This document shows, piece by piece, positions 37,282 through 50,878 of a DNA stretch of 64,000 nt. The notes under the pieces were generated by a model. That model saw only the letters and a program-made list of their open reading frames with translations. It did no database searches and had not been told where the DNA came from. Origin of the DNA: Oenanthe sinensis. Taxonomy: Eukaryota > Streptophyta > Magnoliopsida > Apiales > Apiaceae. The position numbers and the translations under genes were made by a program. The stretch's first letter is position 1. Every line of letters starts with the position of its first letter. The DNA lies in NCBI GenBank assembly GCA_028671895.1, contig JAPMAC010000231.1, positions 7,404,001-7,468,000 of the forward strand, written 5' to 3'.

Positions 37282-40079
37282 TTGATGTTTAAACGAGTCA
37301 ACAATGTTCATACAATTGTTTACAAGTTTTTTCCATGTTCAAACGAGCCAAGAATGAAGCTACAAGTTGTTTCAAATTTCGAACGAGGAAAGAATGAAGT
37401 CTCAAATTGTTACGAATTGTTTTTATGTTTAAACGAGCCAATAATGCTCCTACAAGTGTTTACTAGTTGTTCCCATGTTCAAACGAGACAAGAATGAAGC
37501 TACAAGTTGTTTTCGAGTTCGAACGATTTAAGAATAAAGTCTCAAATTGTTATGAATTATTTTGATGTTTAAACGAGCCAATAATTCTCCTACAAGTGTT
37601 TAGAAGTTGTTTCCATGTTCAAACAAGTCTAGAAGGAAGCTACAAGTTGTTTCTGAGTTCGAACGAGTCAAGAATGAAGCCTCAAATTGTTATGAATTGT
37701 TTTGATGTTTAAACGAGCCAACAATGTTTCTACAAGAGTTTACAAGTTGTTTCCCTGTTCAAACGAGTCAAGAATGAAGCTACAAGTTGTTTCCATATTA
37801 GAACGAGTCAAGAATGAAATCTTAAATTGTTATGAATTGTTTTTATGTTTAAACGAGCCAATAATTCTCCTATAAGTGTTTACAAGTTGTTTTCATGTTC
37901 AAACGAGTCAAGAATGAAGCTACAATTTATTTCACAGTTCGAACGAGTCAAGAATGATGTCTCAAATTGTTATGAATTATTTTGATGTTTAAACGATCCA
38001 ATAATGCTCCAACAAGTGTAAACAAGTTGTTTCCATGTTCAAATGAGACAAGAATGAAGCTACTAGTTGTTTTCGAGTTTGAACGAGTCAAGAATGAAAC
38101 CTCAAATAGTTACGAATGTTTTAATGTTTAAATGACCCAATAATGCTCCTATAAGTGTTTACAAGTTGTTTCCATGTTCAAACGAGTCAAGAATGAAGAT
38201 ACAAGTTGTTTCCGAGTTCGAACGGGTCAAGAATGAAGCTTCAAATTGTTATGAATTATTTTGATGTTTAAACGAGCCAATAATGCTCCTACAAGTGTTT
38301 AGAAGTTGTTTCCATGTTCAAACGAGTCAAGAATGAAGCTACAAGTTGTTTCCCTGTTCAAACGAGTCAAGAATGAAGCTACAAGTTGTTTCCTTGTTAG
38401 AACGAGTCAAGAATGAAATCTTAAATTGTTATGAATTGTTTTTATGTTTAAACGAGCCAATAATTCTCCTACAAGTGTTTACAAGTTGTTTTCATGTTCA
38501 AACGAGTCAAGAATGAAGCTACAATTTATTTCCCAGTTCGAACGAGTCAAGAATGATGTCTCAAATTGTTATGAATTATTTTGATGTTTAAACGATCCAA
38601 TAATGCTCCAACAAGTGTAAACAAGTTGTTTCCATGTTCAAATGAGACAAGAATGAAGCTACTAGTTGTTTTCGAGTTCGAACGAGTTAAGAATGAAACC
38701 TCAAATAGTTACGAATGTTTTAATGTTTAAATGAGCCAATAATGCTCCTATAAGTGTTTACAAGTTGTTTCCATGTTCAAACGAGTCAAGAATGAAGATA
38801 CAAGTTGTTTCCGAGTTCGAACGAGTCAAGAATGAAGCCTCAAATTGTTATGAATTATTTTGATGTTTAAACGAGCCAATAATGCTCCTACAAGTGTTTA
38901 GAAGTTGTTTCCATGTTCAAACGAGTCAAGAATGAAGCTACAAGTTGTTTCCAAGTTCAAACGAGTCAAGAATGAAGACTCAAATTGTTATGAATTGTTT
39001 TCATGTTTAAACGAACTAATAATGTTCCTATAAAAGTTTAAAAGTTATTTCCACATTCAAACGAGTCAAGAATAAAGCTACAAGTTGTTTCCAAGTTCGA
39101 ACGAGTCAAGAACGAAGTCTCAAATTGTTACAAATTGTTTTTATGTGTAAACGAGCCAATAATGCTCCTACAAATGTTTACAAGTTGTTTCCATGTTCAA
39201 ATGACACAAGAATGAAGCTACGAGTTGTTTTCTAGTTCGAACGACTCAAGAATGAAGTCTCAAATTGTTATGAATTATTTTGATGTTTAAACGAGCCAAA
39301 AATGCTCCTACAAGTGTTTAAAAGTTGTTTCCATGTTCAAACGAGTCAAGAATGAAGCTACAAGTTGTTTCTGAGTTCGAACGAGTCAAGAATGAAGCCT
39401 CAGATTGTTATGAATTGTTTTGATGTATAAACGAGCCAAAAATATTCCTACAAAAGTTTACAAGTAGTTTCCATGTTTAAACGAGTCAAGAATGAAGCTA
39501 CAAGTTGTTTTCATGTTAGAACGAGTCAAGAATGAAGGCTTAAATTGTTATGAATTGTTTTTATGTTTAAACGAGCCAATAATGCTCCTACAAGTATTTA
39601 CAAGTTGTTTCCATGTTCAAACGAGTGAAGAATGAAGCTACAAGTTGTTTCCATGTTCGAACGAGTCAAGAATGAAGCCTCAAATTGGTATGAATTGTTT
39701 TCATGTTTAAACGAGCCAATAATGTTCCTACAAGTGTTTATAAGTTGTTTCCATGTTCAAACGAGTCAAGAATGAAGCCTCAAATTAGTATGAATTGTTT
39801 TCATGTTAAAATGAACCAAAAATGTTCCTAAAAGAGTTTACAAGTTTTTTCCATGTTCAAACGAGTCAAGAATGAAGCTAAAAGTTGTTTTCGAGTTCGA
39901 ACGAGTCAAGAATGAAGCCTCAAATTGTTATGAATTGTTTTGTTGTTTAAACGAGCCAATAATGCCCCTACAAGTATTTAGAAGTTGTTTCCATGTTCAA
40001 ACGAGTCAAGAATGAAGCTACAAGTTGTTTCTGAGTTCGAACGAGTCAAGAATGAAGCCTCAAATTGTTATGAATTGTT
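37282..40079. repeat. 20-mer HOR copy, 2798 bp
   Basis: Order is m1-m8, one extra 40-bp module (about 38341-38380), a second m5-m8, m9-m13, m15-m17. The length is 20 x 140 + 40 - 40 - 2. m1 carries the variant CAAATTTCGAACGAGGAAAG, also seen at 10980 and 40080 and absent from the 16086-33044 domain, which separates the two HOR subfamilies. Confidence 0.9.
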
Positions 40080-42458
40080 TTGATGTTTAAACGAGTCAAC
40101 AATGTTCCTACAATTGTTTACAAGTTTTTTCCATGTTCAAACGAGCCAAGAATGAAGCTACAAGTTGTTTCAAATTTCGAACGAGGAAAGAATGAAGTCT
40201 CAAATTGTTACGAATTGTTTTTATGTTTAAACGAGCCAATAATGCTCCTACAAGTGTTTACTAGTTGTTCCCATGTTCAAACGAGACAAGAATGAAGCTA
40301 CAAGTTGTTTTCGAGTTCGAACGATTTAAGAATAAAGTCTCAAATTGTTATGAATTATTTTGATGTTTAAACGAGCCAATAATTCTCCTACAAGTGTTTA
40401 GAAGTTGTTTCCATGTTCAAACAAGTCTAGAATGAAGCTACAAGTTGTTTCTGAGTTCGAACGAGTCAAGAATGAAGCCTCAAATTGTTATGAATTGTTT
40501 TGATGTTTAAACGAGCCAACAATGTTTCTACAAGAGTTTACAAGTTGTTTCCCTGTTCAAACGAGTCAAGAATGAAGCTACAAGTTGTTTCCATATTAGA
40601 ACGAGTCAAGAATGAAATCTTAAATTGTTATGAATTGTTTTTATGTTTAAACGAGCCAATAATTCTCCTACAAGTGTTTACAAGTTGTTTTCATGTTCAA
40701 ACGAGTCAAGAATGAAGCTACAATTTATTTCCCAGTTCGAACGAGTCAAGAATGATGTCTCAAATTGTTATGAATTATTTTGATGTTTAAACGATCCAAT
40801 AATGCTCCAACAAGTGTAAACAAGTTGTTTCCATGTTCAAATGAGACAAGAATGAAGCTACTAGTTGTTTTCGAGTTCGAACGAGTCAAGAATGAAACCT
40901 CAAATAGTTACGAATGTTTTAATGTTTAAATGAGCCAATAATGCTCCTATAAGTGTTTACAAGTTGTTTCCATGTTCAAACGAGTCAAGAATGAAGATAC
41001 AAGTTGTTTCCGAGTTCGAACGGGTCAAGAATGAAGCTTCAAATTGTTATGAATTATTTTGATGTTTAAACGAGCCAATAATGCTCCTGCAAGTGTTTAG
41101 AAGTTGTTTCCATGTTCAAACGAGTCAAGAATGAAGCTACAAGTTGTTTCCCTGTTCAAACGAGTCAAGAATGAAGCTACAAGTTGTTTCCTTATTAGAA
41201 CGAGTCAAGAATGAAATCTTAAATTGTTATGAATTGTTTTTATGTTTAAACGAGCCAATAATGCTCCTACAAGTGTTTAGAAGTTGTTTTCATGTTCAAA
41301 CAAGTCAAGAATGAAGCTACAAGTTGTTTCCAAGTTCAAACGAGTCAAGAATGAAGACTCAAATTGTTATGAATTGTTTTCATGTTTAAACGAACTAATA
41401 ATGTTCCTATAAAAGTTTAAAAGTTATTTCCACGTTCAAACGAGTCAAGAATAAAGCTACAAGTTGTTTCCAAGTTCGAACGAGTCAAGAACGAAGTCTC
41501 AAATTGGTACAAATTGTTTTTATGTGTAAACGAGCCAATAATGCTCCTACAAATGTTTACAAGTTGTTTCCATGTTCAAATGACACAAGAATGAAGCTAC
41601 GAGTTGTTTTCTAGTTCGAACGACTCAAGAATGAAGTCTCAAATTGTTATGAATTATTTTGATGTTTAAACGAGCCAAAAATGCTCCTACAAGTGTTTAA
41701 AAGTTGTTTCCATGTTCAAACGAGTCAAGAATGAAGCTACAAGTTGTTTCTGAGTTCGAACGAGTCAAGAATGAAGCCTCAAATTGTTATGAATTGTTTT
41801 GATGTATAAACGAGCCAAAAATATTCCTACAAAAGTTTACAAGTAGTTTCCATGTTTAAACGAGTCAAGAATGAAGCTACAAGTTGTTTTCATGTTAGAA
41901 CGAGTCAAGAATGAAGGCTTAAATTGTTATGAATTGTTTTTATGTTTAAACGAGCCAATAATGCTCCTACAAGGATTTACAAGTTGTTTCCATGTTCAAA
42001 CGAGTGAAGAATGAAGCTACAAGTTGTTTCCATGTTCGAACGAGTCAAGAATGAAGCCTCAAATTGGTATGAATTGTTTTCATGTTTAAATGAGCCAATA
42101 TTGCTCCTACAAGTGTTTATAAGTTGTTTCCATGTTCAAACGAGTCAAGAATGAAGCCTCAAATTAGTATGAATTGTTTTCATGTTAAAATGAACCAAAA
42201 ATGTTCCTAAAAGAGTTTACAAGTTTTTTCCATGTTCAAACGAGTCAAGAATGAAGCTAAAAGTTGTTTTCGAGTTCGGACGAGTCAAGAATGAAGCCTC
42301 AAATTGTTATGAATTGTTTTGTTGTTTAAACGAGCCAATAATGCCCCTACAAGTGTTTAGAAGTTGTTTCCATGTTCAAACGAGTCAAGAATGAAGCTAC
42401 AAGTTGTTTCTGAGTTCGAACGAGTCAAGAATGATGCCTCAAATTGTTATGAATTGTT
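40080..42458. repeat. 17-monomer HOR variant, 2379 bp
   Basis: Order is m1-m8, an extra 40-bp module (about 41141-41180), one m5/m8 hybrid near 41235-41330, m9-m13, m15-m17. It has 17 monomers by a different route from the 2338-bp type: it derives from the 20-mer by losing three monomers in the second m5-m8 set, and it has no m14. The length is 17 x 140 + 40 - 40 - 1. Confidence 0.87.
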
Positions 42459-44981
42459 TTGATGTTTAAACGAGTCAACAATGTTCCTACAATTGTTTAC
42501 AACTTTTTTCAATGTTCAAACGAGCCAAGAATGAAGCTACACTACAAGTTGTTTCAAAGTTCGAACGAGTAAAGAATGAAGTCTCAAATTGTTACGAATT
42601 GTTTTTATGTTTAAACGAGCCAATAATGCTCCTACAAGTGTTTACTAGTTGTTCCCATGTTCAAACTAGACAAGAATGAAGCTACAAGTTGTTTTCGAGT
42701 TCGAACGATTTAAGAATAAAGTCTCAAATTGTTATGAATTTTTTTGAAGTTTAAACGAGCCAATAATTCTCCTACAAGTGTTTAGAAGTTGTTTCCATGT
42801 TCAAACAAGTCTAGAATGAAGCTACAAGTTGTTTCTGAGTTCGAACGAGTCAAGAATGAAGCCTCAAATTGTTATGAATTGTTTTGATGTTTAAACGAGC
42901 CAACAATGTTCCTACAAGAGTTTACAAGTTGTTTCCCTGTTCAAACGAGTCAAGAATGAAGCTACAAGTTGTTTCCATATTAGAACGAGTCAAGAATGAA
43001 ATCTTAAATTGTTATGAATTGTTTTTATGTTTAAACGAGCCAATAATTCTCCTACAAGTGTTTACAAGTTGTTTTCATGTTCAAACGAGTCAAGAATGAA
43101 GCTACAATTTATTTCCCAGTTCGAACGAGTCAAGAATGATGTCTCAAATTGTTATGAATTATTTTGATGTTTAAACGATCCAATAATGCTCCAACAAGTG
43201 TAAACAAGTTGTTTCCATGTTCAAATGAGACAAGAATGAAACTACTAGTTGTTTTCGAGTTCGAACGAGTCAAGAATGAAACCTCAAATAGTTACGAATG
43301 TTTTAATGTTTAAATGAGCCAATAATGCTCCTATAAGTGTTTACAAGTTGTTTCCATGTTCAAACGAGTCAAGAATGAAGATACAAGTTGTTTCCGAGTT
43401 CGAACGAGTCAAGAATGAAGCCTCAAATTGTTATGAATTATTTTGATGTTTAAACGATCCAATAATGCTCCAACAAGTGTAAACAAGTTGTTTCCATGTT
43501 CAAATGAGACAAGAATGAAGCTACTAGTTGTTTTCGAGTTCGAAAGAGTCAAGAATGAAACCTCAAATAGTTGCGAATGTTTTAATGTTTAAATGAGCCA
43601 ATAATGCTCCTATAAGTGTTTACAAGTTGTTTCCCTGTTCAAACGAGTCAAGAATGAAGATACAAGTTGTTTCCATGTTCAAACGAGTCAAGAATGTAGA
43701 TACAAGTTGTTTCCGAGTTCGAACGAGTCAAGAATGAAGCCTCAAATTGTTATGAATTATTTTGATGTTTAAACGAGCCAATAATGCTCCTACAAGTGTT
43801 TAGAAGTTGTTTCCATGTTCAAACGAGTCAAGAATGAAGCTACAAGTTGTTTCCAAGTTCAAACGAGTCAAGAATACAGAGTCAAATTGTTATGAATTGT
43901 TTTCATGTTTAAACGAACTAATAATGTTCCTATAAAAGTTTAAAAGTTGTTTCCACGTTCAAACGAGTCAAGAATAAAGCTACAAGTTGTTTCCAAGTTC
44001 GAACGAGTCAAGAACGAAGTCTCAAATTGTTACAAATTGTTTTTATGTGTAAACGAGCCAATAATGCTCCTACAAATGTTTACAAGTTGTTTCCAAGTTC
44101 AAATGACACAAGAATGAAGCTACGAGTTGTTTTCTAGTTCGAACGACTCAAGAATGAAGTCTCAAATTGTTATGAATTATTTTGATGTTTAAACGAGCCA
44201 AAAATGCTCCTACAAGTGTTTAAAAGTTGTTTCCATGTTCAAACGAGTCAAGAATGAAGCTACAAGTTGTTTCTGAGTTCGAACGAGTCAAGAATGAAGC
44301 CTCAAATTGTTATGAATTGTTTTGATGTATAAACGAGCCAAAAATATTCCTACAAAAGTTTACAAGTAGTTTCCATGTTTAAACGAGTCAAGAATGAAGC
44401 TACAAGTTGTTTTCATGTTAGAACGAGTCAAGAATGAAGGCTTAAATTGTTATGAATTGTTTTTATGTTTAAACGAGCCAATAATGCTCCTACAAGTATT
44501 TACAAGTTGTTTCCATGTTCAAACGAGTGAAGAATGAAGCTACAAGTTGTTTCCATGTTCGAACGAGTCAAGAATGAAGCCTCAAATTGGTATGAATTGT
44601 TTTCATGTTTAAACGAGCCAATAATGCTCCTACAAGTGTTTATAAGTTGTTTCCATGTTCAAACGAGTCAAGAATGAAGCCTCAAATTAGTATGAATTGT
44701 TTTCATGTTAAAATGAACCAAAAATGTTCCTAAAAGAGTTTACAAGTTTTTTCCATGTTCAAACGAGTCAAGAATGAAGCTAAAAGTTGTTTTCGAGTTC
44801 GGACGAGTCAAGAATGAAGCCTCAAATTGTTATGAATTGTTTTGTTGTTTAAACGAGCCAATAATGCCCCTACAAGTGTTTAGAAGTTGTTTCCATGTTC
44901 AAACGAGTCAAGAATGAAGCTACAAGTTGTTTCTGAGTTCGAACGAGTCAAGAATGATGCCTCAAATTGTTATGAATTGTT
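42459..44981. repeat. 18-mer HOR variant, 2523 bp
   Basis: Order is m1-m7, then m6-m7 again, an extra 40-bp module (43661-43700), m8-m13, m15-m17. The repeat of m6 follows a junction near 43430-43460 where an m8-type B module precedes CGATCCAATAATG. A 5-base insertion near 42541 (GCTACACTACAAG) is private. The length is 18 x 140 + 5 + 40 - 40 - 2. Confidence 0.87.
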
Positions 44982-47639
44982 TTGATGTTTAAACGAGTCA
45001 ACAATGTTCCTACAATTGTTTACAACTTTTTTCAATGTTCAAACGAGCCAAGAATGAAGCTACAAGTTGTTTCAAAGTTCGAACGAGTAAAGAATGAAGT
45101 CTCAAATTGTTACGAATTGTTTTTATGTTTAAACGAGCCAATAATGCTCCTACAAGTGTTTACTAGTTGTTCCCATGTTCAAACTAGACAAGAGTGAAGC
45201 TACAAGTTTTTTTCGAGTTCGAACGATTTAAGAATAAAGTCTCAAATTGTTATGAATTTTTTTGAAGTTTAAACGAGCCAATAATTCTCCTACAAGTGTT
45301 TAGAAGTTGTTTCCATGTTCAAACAAGTCTAGAATGAAGCTACAAGTTGTTTCTGAGTTCGAACGAGTCAAGAATGAAGCCTCAAATTGTTATGAATTGT
45401 TTTGATGTTTAAACGAGCCAACAATGTTCCTACAAGAGTTTACAAGTTGTTTCCCTGTTCAAACGAGTCAAGAATGAAGCTACAAGTTGTTTCCATATTA
45501 GAACGAGTCAAGAATGAAATCTTAAATTGTTATGAATTGTTTTTATGTTTAAACGAGCCAATAATTCTCCTACAAGTGTTTACAAGTTGTTTTCATGTTC
45601 AAACGAGTCAAGAATGAAGCTACAATTTATTTCCCAGTTCGAACGAGTCAAGAATGATGTCTCAAATTGTTATGAATTATTTTGATGTTTAAACGATCCA
45701 ATAATGCTCCAACAAGTGTAAACAAGTTGTTTCCATGTTCAAATGAGACAAGAATGAAACTACTAGTTGTTTTCGAGTTCGAACGAGTCAAGAATGAAAC
45801 CTCAAATAGTTACGAATGTTTTAATGTTTAAATGAGCCAACAATGTTCCTACAAGAGTTTACAAGTTGTTTCCCTGTTCAAACGAGTCAAGAATGAAGCT
45901 ACAAGTTGTTTCCATATTAGAACGAGTCAAGAATGAAATCTTAAATTGTTATGAATTGTTTTTATGTTTAAACGAGCCAATAATTCTCCTACAAGTGTTT
46001 ACAAGTTGTTTTCATGTTCAAACGAGTCAAGAATGAAGCTACAATTTATTTCCCAGTTCGAACGAGTCAAGAATGATGTCTCAAATTGTTATGAATTATT
46101 TTGATGTTTAAACGATCCAATAATGCTCCAACAAGTGTAAACAAGTTGTTTCCATGTTCAAATGAGACAAGAATGAAACTACTAGTTGTTTTCGAGTTCG
46201 AACGAGTCAAGAATGAAACCTCAAATAGTTGCGAATGTTTTAATGTTTAAATGAGCCAATAATGCTCCTATAAGTGTTTACAAGTTGTTTCCATGTTCAA
46301 ACGAGTCAAGAATGAAGATACAAGTTGTTTCCATGTTCAAACGAGTCAAGAATGTAGATACAAGTTGTTTCCGAGTTCGAACGAGTCAAGAATGAAGCCT
46401 CAAATTTTTATGAATTATTTTGATGTTTAAACGAGCCAATAATGCTCCTACAAGTGTTTAGAAGTTGTTTCCATGTTCAAACGAGTCAAGAATGAAGCTA
46501 CAAGTTGTTTCCAAGTTCAAACGAGTCAAGAATGAAGAGTCAAATTGTTATGAATTGTTTTCATGTTTAAACGAACTAATAATGTTCCTATAAAAGTTTA
46601 AAAGTTGTTTCCACGTTCAAACGAGTCAAGAATAAAGCTACAAGTTGTTTCTGAGTTCGAACGAGTCAAGAACGAAGTCTCAAATTGTTACAAATTGTTT
46701 TTATGTGTAAACGAGCCAATAATGCTCCTACAAATGTTTACAAGTTGTTTCCAAGTTCAAATGACACAAGAATGAAGCTACGAGTTGTTTTCTAGTTCGA
46801 ACGACTCAAGAATGAAGTCTCAAATTGTTATGAATTATTTTGATGTTTAAACGAGCCAAAAATGCTCCTACAAGTGTTTAAAAGTTGTTTCCATGTTCAA
46901 ACGAGTCAAGAATGAAGCTACAAGTTGTTTCTGAGTTCGAACGAGTCAAGAATGAAGCCTCAAATTGTTATGAATTGTTTTGATGTATAAACGAGCCAAA
47001 AATATTCCTACAAAAGTTTACAAGTAGTTTCCATGTTTAAACGAGTCAAGAATGAAGCTACAAGTTGTTTTCATGTTAGAACGAGTCAAGAATGAAGGCT
47101 TAAATTGTTATGAATTGTTTTTATGTTTAAACGAGCCAATAATGCTCCTACAAGTATTTACAAGTTGTTTCCATGTTCAAACGAGTGAAGAATGAAGCTA
47201 CAAGTTGTTTCCATGTTCGAACGAGTCAAGAATGAAGCCTCAAATTGGTATGAATTGTTTTCATGTTTAAACGAGCCAATAATGCTCCTACAAGTGTTTA
47301 TAAGTTGTTTCCATGTTCAAACGAGTCAAGAATGAAGCCTCAAATTAGTATGAATTATTTTCATGTTAAAATGAACCAAAAATGTTCCTAAAAGAGTTTA
47401 CAATTTTTTTCCATGTTCAAACGAGTCAAGAATGAAGATAAAAGTTGTTTTCGAGTTCGAACGAGTCAAGAATGAAGCCTCAAATTGTTATTAATTGTTT
47501 TGTTGTTTAAACGAGCAAATAATGCCCCTACAAGTGTTTAGAAGTTGTTTCCATGTTCAAACGAGTCAAGAATGAAGCTACAAGTTGTTTCTGAGTTCGA
47601 ACGAGTCAAGAATGATGCCTCAAATTGTTATGAATTGTT
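44982..47639. repeat. 19-mer HOR variant, 2658 bp, with a 419-bp duplication
   Basis: Order is m1-m7, then m5-m7 again after an m7/m4 hybrid near 45815-45865, an extra 40-bp module (46321-46360), m8-m13, m15-m17. CCAACAATGTTCCTAC recurs at a distance of about 419 bp (near 45418 and 45837), which is three monomers less the one base missing from m7. The length is 19 x 140 + 40 - 40 - 2. Confidence 0.87.
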
Positions 47640-49239
47640 TTGATGTTTAAACGAGTCAACAATGTTCCTACAATTGTTTACAAGTTTTTTCCATGTTCAA
47701 ACGAGCCAAGAATGAAGCTACAAGTTGTTTCAAAGTTCGAACGAGTAAAGAATGAAGTCTCAAATTGTTACGAATTGTTTTTATTTTTAAACGAGCCAAT
47801 AATGCTCCTACAAGTGTTTACTAGTTGTTCCCATGTTCAAACGAGACAAGAATGAAGCTACAAGTTGTTTTCGAGTTCGAACGATTTAAGAATAAAGTCT
47901 CAAATTGTTATGAATTATTTTGATGTTTAAACGAGCCAATAATTCTCCTACAAGTGTTTAGAAGTTGTTTCCATGTTCAAACAAGTCTAGAATAAAGCTA
48001 CAAGTTGTTTCTGAGTTCGAACGAGTCAAGAATGAAGCCTTAAATTGTTATGAATTGTTTGGATGTTTAAACGAGCCAACAATGTTCCTACAAGAGTTTA
48101 CAAGTTGTTTCCCTGTTCAAACGAGTCAAGAATTAAGCTACAAGTTGTTTCCATATTAGAACGAGTCAAGAATGAAATCTTAAATTGTTATGAATTGTTT
48201 TTATGTTTAAACGAGCCAATAATTCTCCTACAAGTGTTTACAAGTTGTTTTCATGTTCAAACGAGTCAAGAATGAAGCTACAATTTATTTCCCAGTTCGA
48301 ACGAGTCAAGAATGATGTCTCAAATTGTTATGAATTATTTTGATGTTTAAACGATCCAATAATGCTCCAACAAGTGTAAACAAGTTGTTTCCATGTTCAA
48401 ATGACACAAGAATGAAGCTACGAGTTGTTTTCTAGTTCGAACGACTCAAGAATGAAGTCTCAAATTGTTATGAATTATTTTGATGTTTAAACGAGCCAAA
48501 AATGCTCCTACAAGTGTTTAAAAGTTGTTTCCATGTTCAAACGAGTCAAGAATGAAGCCTCAAATTGTTATGAATTGTTTTGATGTATAAACGAGCCAAA
48601 AATATTCCTACAAAAGTTTACAAGTAGTTTCCATGTTTAAACGAGTCAAGAATGAAGCTACAAGTTGTTTTCATGTTAGAACGAGTCAAGAATGAAGGCT
48701 TAAATTGTTATGAATTGTTTTTATGTTTAAACGAGCCAATAATGCTCCTACAAGTATTTACAAGTTATTTCCATGTTCAAACGAGTGAAGAATGAAGCTA
48801 CAAGTTGTTTCCATGTTCGAACGAGTCAAGAATGAAGCCTCAAATTGGTATGAATTGTTTTCATGTTTAAACGAGCCAATAATGCTCCTACAAGTGTTTA
48901 TAAGTTGTTTCCATGTTCAAACGAGTCAAGAATGAAGCCTCAAATTAGTATGAATTGTTTTCATGTTAAAATGAACCAAAAATGTTCCTAAAAGAATTTA
49001 CAATTTTTTTCCATGTTCAAACGAGTCAAGAATGAAGCTAAAAGTTGTTTTCGAGTTCGAACGAGTCAAGAATGAAGCCTCAAATTGTTATTAATTGTTT
49101 TGTTGTTTAAACGAGCCAATAATGCCCCTACAAGTGTTTAGAAGTTGTTTCCATGTTCAAACGAGTCAAGAATGAAGCTACAAGTTGTTTCTGAGTTCGA
49201 ACGAGTCAAGAATGATGCCTCAAATTGTTATGAATTGTT
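47640..49239. repeat. 12-mer HOR variant, 1600 bp
   Basis: Order is m1-m5, an m6/m10 hybrid, m11-m13, m15-m17. The hybrid joins CGATCCAATAATG of m6 to AAATGACACAAG and GCTACGAG of m10 near 48375-48420, so about four monomers are gone. m11 also lost a 40-bp module near 48541. The length is 12 x 140 - 80. Confidence 0.88.
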
Positions 49240-50878
49240 TTGATGTTTAAACGAGTCAACAATGTTCCTACAATTGTTTACAAGTTTTTTCCATGTTCAA
49301 ACGAACCAAGAATGAAGCTACAAGTTGTTTCAAAGTTCGAACGAGTAAAGAATGAAGTCTCAAATTGTTACGAATTGTTTTTATTTTTAAACGAGCCAAT
49401 AATGCTCCTACAAGTGTTTATTAGTTGTTCCCATGTTCAAACGAGACAAGAATGAAGCTACAAGTTGTTTTCGAGTTCGAACGATTTAAGAATAAAGTCT
49501 CAAATTGTTGTGAATTATTTTGATGTTTAAACGAGCCAATAATTCTCCTACAAGTGTTTAGAAGTTGTTTCCATGTTCAAACAAGTCTAGAATGAAGCTA
49601 CAAGTTGTTTCTGAGTTCGAACGAGTCAAGAATGAAGCCTCAAATTGTTATGAATTGTTTTGATGTTTAAACGAGCCAACAATGTTCCTACAAGAGTTTA
49701 CAAGTTATTTCCCTGTTCAAACGAGTCAAGAATGAAGCTACAAGTTGTTTCCATATTAGAACGAGTCAAGAATGAAATCTTAAATTGTTATGAATTGTTT
49801 TTATGTTTAAACGAGCCAATAATTCACCTACAAGTGTTTACAAGTTGTTTTCATGTTCAAACGAGTCAAGAATGAAGCTACAATTTATTTCCCAGTTCGA
49901 ACGAGTCAAGAATGATGTCTCAAATTGTTATGAATTATTTTGATGTTTAAATGATCCAATAATGCTCCAACAAGTGTAAACAAGTTGTTTCCATGTTCAA
50001 ATGACACAAGAATGAAGCTACGAGTTGTTTTCTAATTCGAACGACTCAAGAATGAAGTCTCAAATAGTTATGAATTATTTTGATGTTTAAACGAGCCAAA
50101 AATGCTCCTACAAGTGTTTAAAAGTTGTTTCCATGTTGAAACGAGTCAAGAATGAAGATACAAGTTGTTTCCGAGTTCGAACGAGTCAAGAATGAAGCCT
50201 CAAATTGTTATGAATTGTTTTGATGTATAAACGAGCCAACAATATTCCTACAAAAGTTTACAAGTAGTTTCCATGTTTAAACGAGTCAAGAATGAAGCTA
50301 CAAGTTGTTTTCATGTTAGAACGAGTGAAGAATGAAGGCTTAAATTGTTATGAATTGTTTTTATGTTTAAACGAGCCAATAATGCTCCTACAATTATTTA
50401 CAAGTTGTTTCCATGTTCAAACGAGTGAAGAATGAAGCTACAAGTTGTTTCCATGTTCGAACGAGTCAAGAATGAAGCCTCAAATTGGTATGAATTGTTT
50501 TCATGTTTAAACGAGCCAATAATGCTCCTACAAGTGTTTATAAGTTGTTTCCATGTTCAAACGAGTCAAGAATGAAGCCTCAAATTAGTATGAATTGTTT
50601 TCATGTTAAAATGAACCAAAAATGTTCCTAAAAGAGTTTAAAAGTTTTTTCCATGTTCAAACGAGTCAAGAATGAAGCTAAAAGTTGTTTTCGAGTTCGA
50701 ACGAGTCAAGAATGAAGCCTCAAATTGTTATGAATTGTTTTTTGTTTAAACGAGCCAATAATGCCCCTACAAGTGTTTAGAAGTTGTTTCCATGTTCAAA
50801 CGAGTCAAGAATGAAGCTACAAGTTGTTTCTGAGTTCGAACGAGTCACGAATGATGCCTCAAATTGTTATGAATTGTT
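49240..50878. repeat. 12-mer HOR variant, 1639 bp
   Basis: Same m6/m10 hybrid order as the preceding copy, but m11 keeps all three modules (GATACAAGTTGTTTCCGAG near 50157). One base is missing in m17 (GTTTTTTGTTTAAACG near 50740). The length is 12 x 140 - 40 - 1. Both 12-mers share TTTATTTTTAAACG in m2, so they descend from one deletion event followed by duplication. Confidence 0.88.
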
